Origin: a virus
DNA: 42,270 nt
Strand: one strand, 5' to 3'
Virus record (IMG/VR): IMGVR_UViG_3300028844_005921
Location: 1 to 42,270 of that record
The translations under genes were made by a program, and so were the position numbers. Position 1 is the stretch's first letter; each line of letters begins with the position of its first letter. Shown piece after piece: positions 7,077 through 15,158 of the stretch. The notes beneath the pieces are model-generated. The model saw nothing but the letters and a program-made list of their open reading frames with translations. It ran no database searches and was not told the DNA's origin.

Positions 7077-8578
7077 TAAGAGAAAATTTTAACTCCATAT
7101 GTTTCAGAAAACTTTTTACAGTCTTCTTTTGTATTTACTATTGGCTTTCCTTTAACATTTAAGCTAGTATTAAGTAGCATTGGGCAGCCAGTAAGTGTTT
7201 TCCAAGCTTTTAAAACACCTTTTATTTGCGAGTCAAAATCGTTAGATACCATTTGAACTCTACTTGTCCCGTCTATATGGCAAATACCGGGATATTTTTC
7301 TGGGTACTTACATGTAGCTGTAAATTGCATATACATATAATTTTTCTGTTGTCCTTCAAATTCAAAATACTGAGTTGCGTCTTCTTGAAGAATAACAGGA
7401 GCAAATGGTCTAAATGTTTGTCTATTTTTAACTAAGTTAACAATACTCTTAATATCTGATACACGAGGATCAGCTAATAAACTTCTATTACCTAATGCTC
7501 TAGGACCAAACTCTGCTTTTCCTGTTGCAACGCCACACACTTTATACTTATTTAAATATCTTGCTACTTCTGCAGGATCAATTTTATTATTTAAATCATA
7601 CCCAAGGTAGTTTGTTGGCGTAATTTTAATCTTATATTTAGCTAATACGGCTCCTATTGCATTTCCAGCGTCCCCTGGATTTGGGGGAATCCAAACCTCT
7701 TCAAAATATTTAAATAAAAGATTATTCGCAACACAGTTTAAGGCGCATCCTCCAGAAAATACTATATTCTTAGAGGGAACCATTTGTAGTGCTAGCTCTA
7801 ATACTTTTTCTAAGTACTCTTCGTATATTTTTTGTGTAGCAGCTGCTACATCAAAATAATCTTTTTCTTCTAAAGAAGGCATCCATTCTAAACACCCTTG
7901 ATGAATATTATGGTGCATACCAATTATATTATGGTTATTGTACGTAGTAAAAAAATCACGCTTTATTTGATGATAAAATCTATCTGGGTCTCCAATAGCA
8001 GCCATTCCCATCAGAATATATTCTTCTTCGTTGGGTTTTAGCCCTACTCTTTGAGTCATAGCAGAGTACCAAAGACCTAAACTATGGGGATAACCCTCTG
8101 AATATACCTGTTCTAGCGTATCTCCAGTTCCTTTCCAAATAGTAAATGTTTCAAACTCTCCTATAGCATCAAGAGTTACTACACAGGCTTCTGAAAATCT
8201 ACTTGTATAGTATCCATTTGCAGCATGACTGTGGTGATGTTTAATATATTTTATTGGAATACGCTTATTAAAGTACTTATCTATATACTTTCTAGGGTAA
8301 CAGAATAAATTTATAGGTTCTTTTGCGTATATTTGCCTAGCTATCTTTAATAATGGTTTTTCGTGCCAGATAATTTGCTCTGGTTCGCCAAAATTTTGCG
8401 TAGCATATTCAATAATTTCTTTATTTAAGTTTTGATCACCTTTGATACCGCTAAATCTTTCAGTTTGACTAGCAAATTCTAGTTTTAAAGTGGGTATATT
8501 TAATAACCCTCTAGATTTTAGAGTAAAAACTGCTATTGCTGCATCGTGATTATCTGCACTAACTCCCCAAATTATCAT
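7076..8578 (-). CDS. NodU/CmcH-family carbamoyltransferase
   Basis: These enzymes transfer a carbamoyl group from carbamoyl phosphate, via carbamoyl-adenylate, to a sugar or other hydroxyl. The 500-aa protein has both family domains. The ASKHA-fold N-terminal part contains IKYIKHHHSHAANGYY near residue 115, VTLDAIGEFETF and FSGGCALNCVANN near 275. The C-terminal part contains the hallmark EFGPRALGNRSLLADPR near 360 and LNTSLNVKGKPIV near the end. The known members TobZ, CmcH and NodU act on small molecules and Nod factors. Here the acceptor may be the deoxyaminosugar made by the 29-34 kb cluster or a modified base. The start is preceded by, and overlaps, the metallothionein-like ORF. Confidence 0.9.
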   Translation of the reverse strand: MIIWGVSADNHDAAIAVFTLKSRGLLNIPTLKLEFASQTERFSGIKGDQNLNKEIIEYATQNFGEPEQIIWHEKPLLKIARQIYAKEPINLFCYPRKYIDKYFNKRIPIKYIKHHHSHAANGYYTSRFSEACVVTLDAIGEFETFTIWKGTGDTLEQVYSEGYPHSLGLWYSAMTQRVGLKPNEEEYILMGMAAIGDPDRFYHQIKRDFFTTYNNHNIIGMHHNIHQGCLEWMPSLEEKDYFDVAAATQKIYEEYLEKVLELALQMVPSKNIVFSGGCALNCVANNLLFKYFEEVWIPPNPGDAGNAIGAVLAKYKIKITPTNYLGYDLNNKIDPAEVARYLNKYKVCGVATGKAEFGPRALGNRSLLADPRVSDIKSIVNLVKNRQTFRPFAPVILQEDATQYFEFEGQQKNYMYMQFTATCKYPEKYPGICHIDGTSRVQMVSNDFDSQIKGVLKAWKTLTGCPMLLNTSLNVKGKPIVNTKEDCKKFSETYGVKIFS

Positions 8579-8732
8579 TTTTTTCCTTATTTAGTGATGG
8601 TGCACAAACGCATTTTTCACACGCACAATAGGTCGATTTATCACTCATTCCGATACCAACTTCTTTTTTGCAATAGTTTTCTTTACAGTGGCATGAATGC
8701 CCACAGGTGAAACAAAAAATATAATTAATCAT
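8559..8732 (-). CDS. Cys-rich metallothionein-like protein, 57 aa
   Basis: This short ORF starts at an ATGA junction with the stop of the upstream 169-aa gene and ends 20 bases inside the carbamoyltransferase. It encodes 57 residues with nine cysteines (7, 10, 14, 16, 21, 36, 38, 41, 43) and His at 12 and 15. The motif CACEKCVC at 36-43 closely resembles the CAC-xx-CxC core of bacterial metallothioneins such as SmtA. The N-terminal part, CFTCGHSCHC, adds a second Cys/His cluster. It probably binds zinc or a similar ion, for storage, buffering or detoxification. A small zinc-ribbon-like adaptor is the alternative. It has no membrane segment or signal peptide. Confidence 0.6.
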   Translation of the reverse strand: MINYIFCFTCGHSCHCKENYCKKEVGIGMSDKSTYCACEKCVCAPSLNKEKNDNLGS

Positions 8733-9238
8733 AACCAAATATCTTTTTTTGATGATTTTGTATCAGTAAACCCTAAAAAGTACCAAATTCTATCAATATA
8801 TACTAATTTCCCATAATAATATTGTTTATTTTCTGCTATATGCGATATATTCTCTAAATTAACTTCAAAAGGGTAACTTATATCTTTAAACCAAAAATAT
8901 TTCTTTCTATTTTTTACAATTTGACTTTCTGCGTAAGGAAATTGCTCTTTTATAATAAAACTATAAATAGCTCCAGTATCGTCAATTCCTATAGCGCACT
9001 TAGACTTTAATAGCTCTTCCATATTTCTTATGGTGTAGTCAAATTTAAGTCTTTGATACTTTTTTCTATTATCTAACTCAATTAACCTACTCAAATAAGA
9101 GTTATTTTTTATTGATCTATCGTCAACAATATATTTTTGACCATTTATAGTTGTAAATATTTTGTCTAAGGTAAAATCAAACTCTATATAGTTTTTAATA
9201 CCATATACAGGAAATTTTATAGCACTAAACTTGCTCAT
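8729..9238 (-). CDS. Hypothetical protein, 169 aa
   Basis: I recognise no family. The protein is basic and rich in Tyr, Ile and Lys, with alternating hydrophobic residues that suggest beta strands (IEFDFTLDKIFTTINGQKY, YYGKLVYIDRIWYFLGF). It has no signal peptide or membrane segment. It overlaps peptide deformylase upstream by 14 bases and couples through ATGA to the metallothionein-like ORF downstream. Confidence 0.5.
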   Translation of the reverse strand: MSKFSAIKFPVYGIKNYIEFDFTLDKIFTTINGQKYIVDDRSIKNNSYLSRLIELDNRKKYQRLKFDYTIRNMEELLKSKCAIGIDDTGAIYSFIIKEQFPYAESQIVKNRKKYFWFKDISYPFEVNLENISHIAENKQYYYGKLVYIDRIWYFLGFTDTKSSKKDIWL

Positions 9239-9668
9239 TTTGTCTATGAATAAAAGTTATTCCACTTAAGTGGTCTAGCTCATGCTGAAAACAACGTGAT
9301 TCTACTCCGTCTAGTGTTTTTGTAATTTTACGTCCTTTTAAATCTACCCAATTTGCTATAATTTTCTCTGGGCGTTTTAACTTGACCCATGTATTTGGAA
9401 AACTTAGGCAGCCTTCTTTCATTTCAACAATATTTTCAGATTCCCAAGAAATAGAAGGATTAATACATGTAATAATTCTACCTTCTAATACCATAAGAAA
9501 CATAGCAATAGATTTTCCAACTTGGGGAGCGGCTAATCCAATCCCTCGTTCTTTTATCATAATCTTTTTCATTCTATCTCTGAACATTTTTATTGTTAGA
9601 GACGTTGGATTATCTACTGCTACACAATTTTCGTATAGTACTTCTTCGGTTGTATCAACTAACCTCAT
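9225..9668 (-). CDS. def: Peptide deformylase
   Basis: Peptide deformylase removes the formyl group from the N-terminal Met of new proteins, releasing formate. With the start at 9668 the protein is 147 aa, the usual size of phage versions, and has all three motifs in order: GIGLAAPQVG at 42-51, EGCLSFP at 85-91 (metal-binding Cys) and QHELDHLSG at 128-136 (HExxH metal site). A longer in-frame extension to 9782 exists but lies inside the polymerase gene and lacks family similarity, so I prefer the internal ATG, which overlaps the polymerase end by 14 bases. Phage deformylases are thought to keep phage or organelle-type proteins maturing quickly during infection. Confidence 0.93.
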   Translation of the reverse strand: MRLVDTTEEVLYENCVAVDNPTSLTIKMFRDRMKKIMIKERGIGLAAPQVGKSIAMFLMVLEGRIITCINPSISWESENIVEMKEGCLSFPNTWVKLKRPEKIIANWVDLKGRKITKTLDGVESRCFQHELDHLSGITFIHRQNEQV

Positions 9669-11886
9669 CAAGTTCTCCCCAACTTTCGCCAAGCTCAAAA
9701 TCCATTCCAATTGGGCACTCTGTAATAGAACAACCTCTATCAGTCTGAATAAACTCTTTTGTTTTAGAAATATAAAGGTCAACTAAGTCTTCTTTAACCT
9801 CTGCAACAATAGAGTCATGAACTACCGTAAAAGGTAGAATATCATTCTCGTATCCATTATCATCAATCCATTTGATTAAATCAATTAGCCCAAGAATATT
9901 AATATCAGAAGCAACACTTTGTACTAAGAAGTTGACTCCAGAGCGAATTGCATGTTGAGCAACTCCACGATTTGTAGAACGAGACTCTGGAAGTCTACGT
10001 TTACGTCCAAAGAAACTATAAATAAAAGCGTTATTCTCGATCTGAGAGTTACTGTCCTCAATATAAGACTTAAGAGCATAAGCTTCGTTAAAATATTTTT
10101 TGATGAACATTTTTGCTTCGGGGGTTGTAACATCAGCTGTTTCTGCAATTTTAGCAGGCCCTGCCTGATACATGATCCCGAATGTGATTGCCTTAGCGTG
10201 CTGTCTCTTATCTGGAAACTGAGATTTAACTTCATGAATTTCACACGGTAAATTGAAAATTTGTTTTGCAACGTAAGAGTGAAAGTCTAGCTTTTCTTGG
10301 AAAGCCTTCATTAGAAACTTATCATTACTTAATGCAGCAGCAATATAAACTTCTGCGGTTCCAAGGTCTCCTTGTACAATTTTATAGCCTGGTCTAGCTT
10401 TGAACAGCTTTTTAACGTCTTTGTTATCTCGTGGAATGTTTTGATAGTTTAGAACTCCAGAACTAGAAAGACGCCCAGAAGTTGTTCCATGAATATTGAA
10501 ACCACTACGAAGCCGCAAGTCTTCGTCAACACCTTTTCTAATGCTAGAAATATAGGTGTTTAAAAGCTTATTCTTTTCACGAAGGTCAAGAATAGCTTTT
10601 GACAGTGGATGCTCTAGTTCAGCTAAAACTTCTTTGTCAACAGACCACGCACCAGTTGCGGTCTTTTTAGTTGGCTTTAGCTTAATAATCTTAAAGAATA
10701 GTTCTTGAAGCTGTTGTGTACTATTTGGATTAAAAGTTTTATTATGAAGTCGCTCAAAGGTTTTTACATCTTCGTGCATTTCAATTTCTGCTAAACATTC
10801 TTCAATATCAATTTGATAGTCACTTTCAAGAGCCGATAGTTTATCCATATCAATAGGACCACCATTACGTTCTAGCCTCATCAAAGCTAGAGTAGCTGGT
10901 TTTAGAATTTTATTATATAAATTATTAAAATACTTATTCTTTTCGATTAGAGGATTAAACTTATTCCATAACTGAAAAGTAGCATCAGCATCTTTTTCAG
11001 CGTATGGAGCGAGAATATCCGTAGGAATCATACTATAATTAAAGTCTTCTAGTTTGATTTTACTCTTACGAGCAAAAGTTTTCTTATATTCATCAAGTTC
11101 TCGCTCATAGTCCCCAAGATCAGTAAATCTTAAGGCAAGAGGTTTTAGACCGTGAGTCCCTACTGCTTCTTCTAAACAATAGTGCATAAGCATAGTATCT
11201 TCAAAATCTGGAAACTCAAAACCAAATTCATAGGTTAAGAATCCCATATCGAACTTAGCGTTATGTAATACACACTTGCGCCCCTTAAATAGTTCGTGAA
11301 ACCATTCTTTATTTTTACTTACAAGATCACAATGAATATAGTATCCTTCATTAGCTTTAGTAGCTAGAGCAATACCAATCACATTACCAGTTCGAGGGGA
11401 TAGGCTAGATGTCTCAATATCGACTACCAATGGATTAGCTTTCATAAACTTATCCATCAAAGGATCAAGCTGTTGCTGAGTTTCAACAAAGAAGTAGTCT
11501 TTTTCTTTCTTATCAGAATCAATATCACCAGATAATACTTTTTGAAGTGTATTACTCGCTTTTACAATTTCATCTTCATACTGGGGCTTAAATACCGTCA
11601 TATTTGGATGTAAGAAAGGAACATATTTTTTCTCAATAAACATACCATTATATTTTGTAATACCAGTTAGACCAGCTACGTACTTTAAAGGTTCTGCCCC
11701 AACTGGGCACACAACTTTGTAATCTTCTAGAACTGTTAAATCTAGATCAATATCTTTCTTTAAAATTTTATCTTTTGGCTTTGAGCACAAAAAATGAACA
11801 TCAAACTTATCATTAAAGTATTTACCCATTATATTAGGGTCTTTTTCTGATGTTGATGCAAATACAAAAGCTACGTTATTTGACAT
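9655..11886 (-). CDS. Family A DNA polymerase with 3'-5' exonuclease domain
   Basis: This is the replicative polymerase, 743 aa. The N-terminal 120 residues are of unknown fold. The exonuclease domain has Exo I VVDIETSS (Asp156, Glu158), Exo II LHNAKFDMGFL and Exo III YAEKDADATF, so proofreading looks intact. The polymerase domain has motif A as QGDLGTAEV (Asp and the downstream Glu kept, the usual YSQI replaced), motif B RQHAKAITFGIMY with Phe at the position equivalent to E. coli 762, and motif C VVHDSIVAEV (HDS instead of HDE). It overlaps the primase end by 11 bases and forms one operon with primase, helicase and the HTH protein. Confidence 0.95.
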   Translation of the reverse strand: MSNNVAFVFASTSEKDPNIMGKYFNDKFDVHFLCSKPKDKILKKDIDLDLTVLEDYKVVCPVGAEPLKYVAGLTGITKYNGMFIEKKYVPFLHPNMTVFKPQYEDEIVKASNTLQKVLSGDIDSDKKEKDYFFVETQQQLDPLMDKFMKANPLVVDIETSSLSPRTGNVIGIALATKANEGYYIHCDLVSKNKEWFHELFKGRKCVLHNAKFDMGFLTYEFGFEFPDFEDTMLMHYCLEEAVGTHGLKPLALRFTDLGDYERELDEYKKTFARKSKIKLEDFNYSMIPTDILAPYAEKDADATFQLWNKFNPLIEKNKYFNNLYNKILKPATLALMRLERNGGPIDMDKLSALESDYQIDIEECLAEIEMHEDVKTFERLHNKTFNPNSTQQLQELFFKIIKLKPTKKTATGAWSVDKEVLAELEHPLSKAILDLREKNKLLNTYISSIRKGVDEDLRLRSGFNIHGTTSGRLSSSGVLNYQNIPRDNKDVKKLFKARPGYKIVQGDLGTAEVYIAAALSNDKFLMKAFQEKLDFHSYVAKQIFNLPCEIHEVKSQFPDKRQHAKAITFGIMYQAGPAKIAETADVTTPEAKMFIKKYFNEAYALKSYIEDSNSQIENNAFIYSFFGRKRRLPESRSTNRGVAQHAIRSGVNFLVQSVASDINILGLIDLIKWIDDNGYENDILPFTVVHDSIVAEVKEDLVDLYISKTKEFIQTDRGCSITECPIGMDFELGESWGELDEVS

Positions 11887-12757
11887 TTTTATATCTATCC
11901 TTTGGTAATATCATATTTAATTCTGGTTGACTTAAGTCTCCTGGGTCTTTGCCTGGAGCTAAATTAATAATTTTAGACTGTATAAACCTTTTTTCAAGTA
12001 AATCAGCTATTTTTCTGGCACCATTTTTTCCCGCCTCGTCGCCATCAAATAGAATTTCTACAAATGTTGTACCAATTCTATCCAATATTTCCAGTTTAGG
12101 CTTATTAAAATTATTAGCACCAAAAACACAAACGGTATTCTCGTATCCTTTATCCCACATATTTAACATATCGAATATGCCCTCTACAAGAATTAAATGA
12201 GATTTATCTTTAATCTTATCTAATGGGTATAACATATCTACTGATCTTGCTTTAGCAGGACGCCGGTAATATTTTGGCTTTTCAGACTTTGTAAAGCGAT
12301 TTCTACCTTCTATAAATCTTATTTTACCAAATTGTGATACAGGAAAGCAAACATAATCTTCTAACCCCAGCTTCTCAGTAAAGAAAGCATTGAAATTTTT
12401 TAAGGTGTCCGAGCTTATGTTCTTAAATGTTCCGTTTACAGGTCTAGCATCTTCTGGCATAACCATATTATCTTCATAAATTATTTCATTTAATTTATCT
12501 TTTAATTTTTGTATTTTAAAGGGCTGTTTACTATCAAAGGGTATATCTGTATTAATACCAATACTCTGTAAAAACTTACGTTTTGTGCCTCTAAACCCAC
12601 AAGACCAGCAATGAAAAATATCTTTATCAAGATTATACATCATGCTTGGTCGATTATCCGCATGATTTCCAGAAGTACACTGTAATACTACTTCTGTAGG
12701 ATTATTAGTTTTTTCATACTTTAGACCGTGCTGATCTAAAACATCAATCATATTCAT
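11876..12757 (-). CDS. DnaG/gp4-like primase with zinc ribbon and TOPRIM domain
   Basis: This short primase (293 aa) resembles the N-terminal half of T7 gp4. The zinc ribbon uses Cys27, His32, Cys50 and Cys53 (HCWSCGFRG). The TOPRIM domain shows the glutamate motif HLILVEGIFDML near 190 and the Asp pair FDGDEAGKNGARK near 240. It makes the RNA primers for lagging-strand synthesis. It starts at an ATGA-type overlap with the helicase stop, so the two are made as separate but coupled chains rather than one fused protein as in T7. The full set of metal ligands contrasts with the zinc-free LigA and MutM in this window. Confidence 0.9.
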   Translation of the reverse strand: MNMIDVLDQHGLKYEKTNNPTEVVLQCTSGNHADNRPSMMYNLDKDIFHCWSCGFRGTKRKFLQSIGINTDIPFDSKQPFKIQKLKDKLNEIIYEDNMVMPEDARPVNGTFKNISSDTLKNFNAFFTEKLGLEDYVCFPVSQFGKIRFIEGRNRFTKSEKPKYYRRPAKARSVDMLYPLDKIKDKSHLILVEGIFDMLNMWDKGYENTVCVFGANNFNKPKLEILDRIGTTFVEILFDGDEAGKNGARKIADLLEKRFIQSKIINLAPGKDPGDLSQPELNMILPKDRYKNVK

Positions 12758-14154
12758 ACGTCACGACTCACTTCTGATGACTTACTAGACTCGTCGTCTC
12801 CGTACATAGCTACTCTATGAGGTTTTTCATTAATTAACGCACTTTGGGTAGGGTCAACCTTGACACACGCCCAATCCATATAAACATCAAAGCTCATATG
12901 TTTACCATTACGAATTTTTGTTGTATGAATCTGTAGTTTATTTTCTTGCGCTCTATCATCGCCTTCTTTGGCGGGAAAGAACGCAAAACTCCTATCTGCA
13001 CTATCAAGAATACCTTTTGCAAATCTAGCTTCTCCAGTTGCATCAATCTGATATGGAGAAAGCATTGTAAGATTAAACTTACGGCTTATACCTTTTAGTG
13101 CTTCCGCTAATACAATTTGAGTTTTCCAGTCTTTAGAATCATCGTGTTTAATAATGTTAATATAATCTACGACTGCTAAATTAAATTTAGCATGTTGATT
13201 AGAGAACATATTACAGTAGTGGTCAATGCGATTTAGTGTAAGACTCTCATCATCAATAATAAAAAATCTATTCTCTCTCAAAGTTGGTTTTTCAGATTTT
13301 ACTCTACGTTCAAACTTTTTAAAATCTTTTGTAGAATACAGTTCTTTATACCAATCGTCAATTACTGAATCTTTATCATAAAAATTATCAATCTTTGCTT
13401 TTACGAGAGATAGTTTCTGATCGTTGGATAGTTCATTCTTAAAAATAGACAGAAAAGGAACTCCACTAAGAATACTTAATAGACGATCATAAACTTCTTT
13501 ATACCTCATTTCGATTGTAAAGAATGCAACAGTATTGCCTTGTAAAAATCTATTTATAGCTAAGTTAAGACTTATAATAGACTTACCAGAGCCTCTTCGG
13601 CCTCCAAGAAGTACCAGTTCTTGTAATGCAAGACCCCCGTTAGCAGAATCATAATCCGCACTAAGTCCAGAGGGAAATAGAACAAAGTCATCTGGATTTG
13701 GAAAAAAGTCTAAATCAGCAACATCGTAAAGCTCATCTGTCATTGGAAGAGCTTTATTTAAATTTAGTAAGTGTGTTTGAAGTTGATCAACAATTTCTAC
13801 TTTTTCTAAATCTGATAGATTATCAATAAATTTATCTAGAAAGGATATTGTTTCGTCACGGATATAGTAATCCTGTAGCTGCCCAATTAAAAATTCATCA
13901 GCAACTTCATCGTATTTATTATCTTCATCTAAGATTTGCGTATCAAAATATTCTTGTAAAGAAGATTCTTTCTTTAGAACTTGAAACTCATCAAGAGTTG
14001 GTATTCTAATATTTGCTTTATAAAATGATTGAACCCTATCAAATAAAGCAGAATTAGCCCCCGTAAAATATACGGAGGATAATTTTGAATACAAATCTGG
14101 GTCTTTGCCCTCTAATAATCTTCTGAGAGCGAGTTTTTGTAAATCTAATGCCAT
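12754..14154 (-). CDS. DnaB-like replicative helicase
   Basis: This is a RecA-fold ring helicase of 466 aa. The Walker A motif is GGRRGSGKS at 184-192, followed by a helix (SLNLAINRFL) and FFTIEMRYKEVYDRLLS, the DnaB motif 1a region. A Walker B-like strand, FNLAVVDYINIIKHD, comes before LAEALKGISRKFNLTMLSPYQ, which matches DnaB motifs 2-3. The N-terminal 150 residues are helical and would bind primase. It unwinds the fork together with the polymerase and primase downstream. It abuts the HTH gene at a shared base (TAATG-type junction), so all four genes read from the promoter at 14952-14980. Confidence 0.9.
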   Translation of the reverse strand: MALDLQKLALRRLLEGKDPDLYSKLSSVYFTGANSALFDRVQSFYKANIRIPTLDEFQVLKKESSLQEYFDTQILDEDNKYDEVADEFLIGQLQDYYIRDETISFLDKFIDNLSDLEKVEIVDQLQTHLLNLNKALPMTDELYDVADLDFFPNPDDFVLFPSGLSADYDSANGGLALQELVLLGGRRGSGKSIISLNLAINRFLQGNTVAFFTIEMRYKEVYDRLLSILSGVPFLSIFKNELSNDQKLSLVKAKIDNFYDKDSVIDDWYKELYSTKDFKKFERRVKSEKPTLRENRFFIIDDESLTLNRIDHYCNMFSNQHAKFNLAVVDYINIIKHDDSKDWKTQIVLAEALKGISRKFNLTMLSPYQIDATGEARFAKGILDSADRSFAFFPAKEGDDRAQENKLQIHTTKIRNGKHMSFDVYMDWACVKVDPTQSALINEKPHRVAMYGDDESSKSSEVSRDV

Positions 14155-14930
14155 TAACTACCCTTTACTGGAAATAAGTTTTCTCTAAGTTCATCTCTAA
14201 AATGCCCATAGTCTCCTTCTACGAAGATTCTGTAATATTCTCGTCCAGTTTCTTCAATTACACTTTCTGTATATCTAATCTTTTCTTTAATTGCCATTTC
14301 TTTCCATTCACTGCCGTCTTCATACTGCCAATATATATTCCAATGAACATCTTCACGTCCTTCAAACTCTGGTCCGTACTTTTTTCTAGCGGCAACAAAT
14401 CCGTGTAATTCTACATAACGACGACGATCTGGCTGACGATGATAATCAATCCATTCTTCATCAAAAATCTGTTTTACTTTACCAAAAGAGTTAATCTTAG
14501 GAATAAAAACTCTATCACCTTTTGAAAAAATTACATCTAAGTCTTGAACAACGTGATCTACCTGTGCTGCACCAGTTTTTGATCGAGCACGAATAGGAAC
14601 ATTCATTTCAATAAGAACATTCTTAATACGTTGGGGTGACGCATATAAACGTGTAGCAATAGCAGACTGACTCTCACCATTGTTATAGTCGTTTACGATT
14701 GCTACTTTTTCTGCCTCTGTAAAAGGAGTTTTAGAACGTTTTTTCTTTAGCTCTTTTAGGCGAGTTTCTTTGTCTTGAAACTCTTGTAAAATCGTATCAA
14801 GACGTTTTGTATTATAAGCAATACCAAGATGTTCACAAATAGACTTTTTAGTCTTATTTGCTTTTACCATCCAAATTGCTTGTCTAATCTTTGTTTCTGA
14901 TATTTCAGTTGCGGCTGGTTTTCTAGCCAT
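14154..14930 (-). CDS. Helix-turn-helix DNA-binding protein, 258 aa
   Basis: The N-terminal part shows two HTH-like segments: KIRQAIWMVKANKTKKSICE with IAYNTKRLD (about 14-45), and a recombinase/Hin-type HTH, FTEAEKVAIVNDYNNGESQS followed by AIATRLYASPQRIKNVL (about 70-110). The C-terminal 130 residues are acidic and aromatic with no recognised fold. It is the first gene of the replication operon behind a near-consensus promoter and an AGGAG site, so an early regulator or replication-initiation role is plausible. No recombinase or transposase catalytic residues are visible. Confidence 0.65.
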   Translation of the reverse strand: MARKPAATEISETKIRQAIWMVKANKTKKSICEHLGIAYNTKRLDTILQEFQDKETRLKELKKKRSKTPFTEAEKVAIVNDYNNGESQSAIATRLYASPQRIKNVLIEMNVPIRARSKTGAAQVDHVVQDLDVIFSKGDRVFIPKINSFGKVKQIFDEEWIDYHRQPDRRRYVELHGFVAARKKYGPEFEGREDVHWNIYWQYEDGSEWKEMAIKEKIRYTESVIEETGREYYRIFVEGDYGHFRDELRENLFPVKGS

Positions 14931-14951
14931 ATCAATCTCCTATTTTTCTTT

Positions 14952-14980
14952 ATTTTATCATAAAGAAAATCACCTGTCAA
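14952..14980 (-). promoter_or_regulatory. Sigma70 promoter of the replication operon (TTGACA-17-TAAAAT)
   Basis: Reading leftward, TTGACA (14980-14975), a 17-nt spacer and TAAAAT (14957-14952) form a near-consensus host promoter. Transcription would start near 14945, and an AGGAG ribosome site follows before the ATG at 14930. This is the only strong promoter seen before the HTH, helicase, primase and polymerase genes. Confidence 0.75.
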
Positions 14981-14999
14981 ATAAAATATTACTTACTTA

Positions 15000-15158
15000 T
15001 CACCAATGGCGTAGTGCGTTTGCTATGATAGCAAAGCAAGTAAGAATGTGTAATACTACCCAAATGCTGCGAATGATCGCAACTCGGTCAGCTTTATCGT
15101 CCTCTTCATATGCTTTACTCCCTATTGCTTTACACCAGTATTCCCAAATTTTTTGCAT
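15000..15158 (-). CDS. Small single-span membrane protein, 52 aa
   Basis: This short ORF starts inside the last codons of the UV endonuclease, out of frame, and ends 70 bases before the HTH gene. It has an AGGAG site 9 bases before its ATG. The N-terminal half is charged (WCKAIGSKAYEEDDKADRVA) and the C-terminal half is one hydrophobic helix (IWVVLHILTCFAIIANAL) ending at the chain end. This layout recalls small conserved proteins I associate with marine phages, with the N-terminus in the cytoplasm, but I cannot name a function. The promoter for the HTH operon overlaps its downstream flank. Confidence 0.6.
   Translation of the reverse strand: MQKIWEYWCKAIGSKAYEEDDKADRVAIIRSIWVVLHILTCFAIIANALRHW

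Noticed and set aside
9669-9782. Longer peptide deformylase starting at 9782
   Set aside because: The extension runs within the polymerase gene in another frame and has no deformylase similarity.
9924-10271. ORFs in other frames within the polymerase gene
   Set aside because: They overlap conserved polymerase motifs and have no ribosome site or family pattern.
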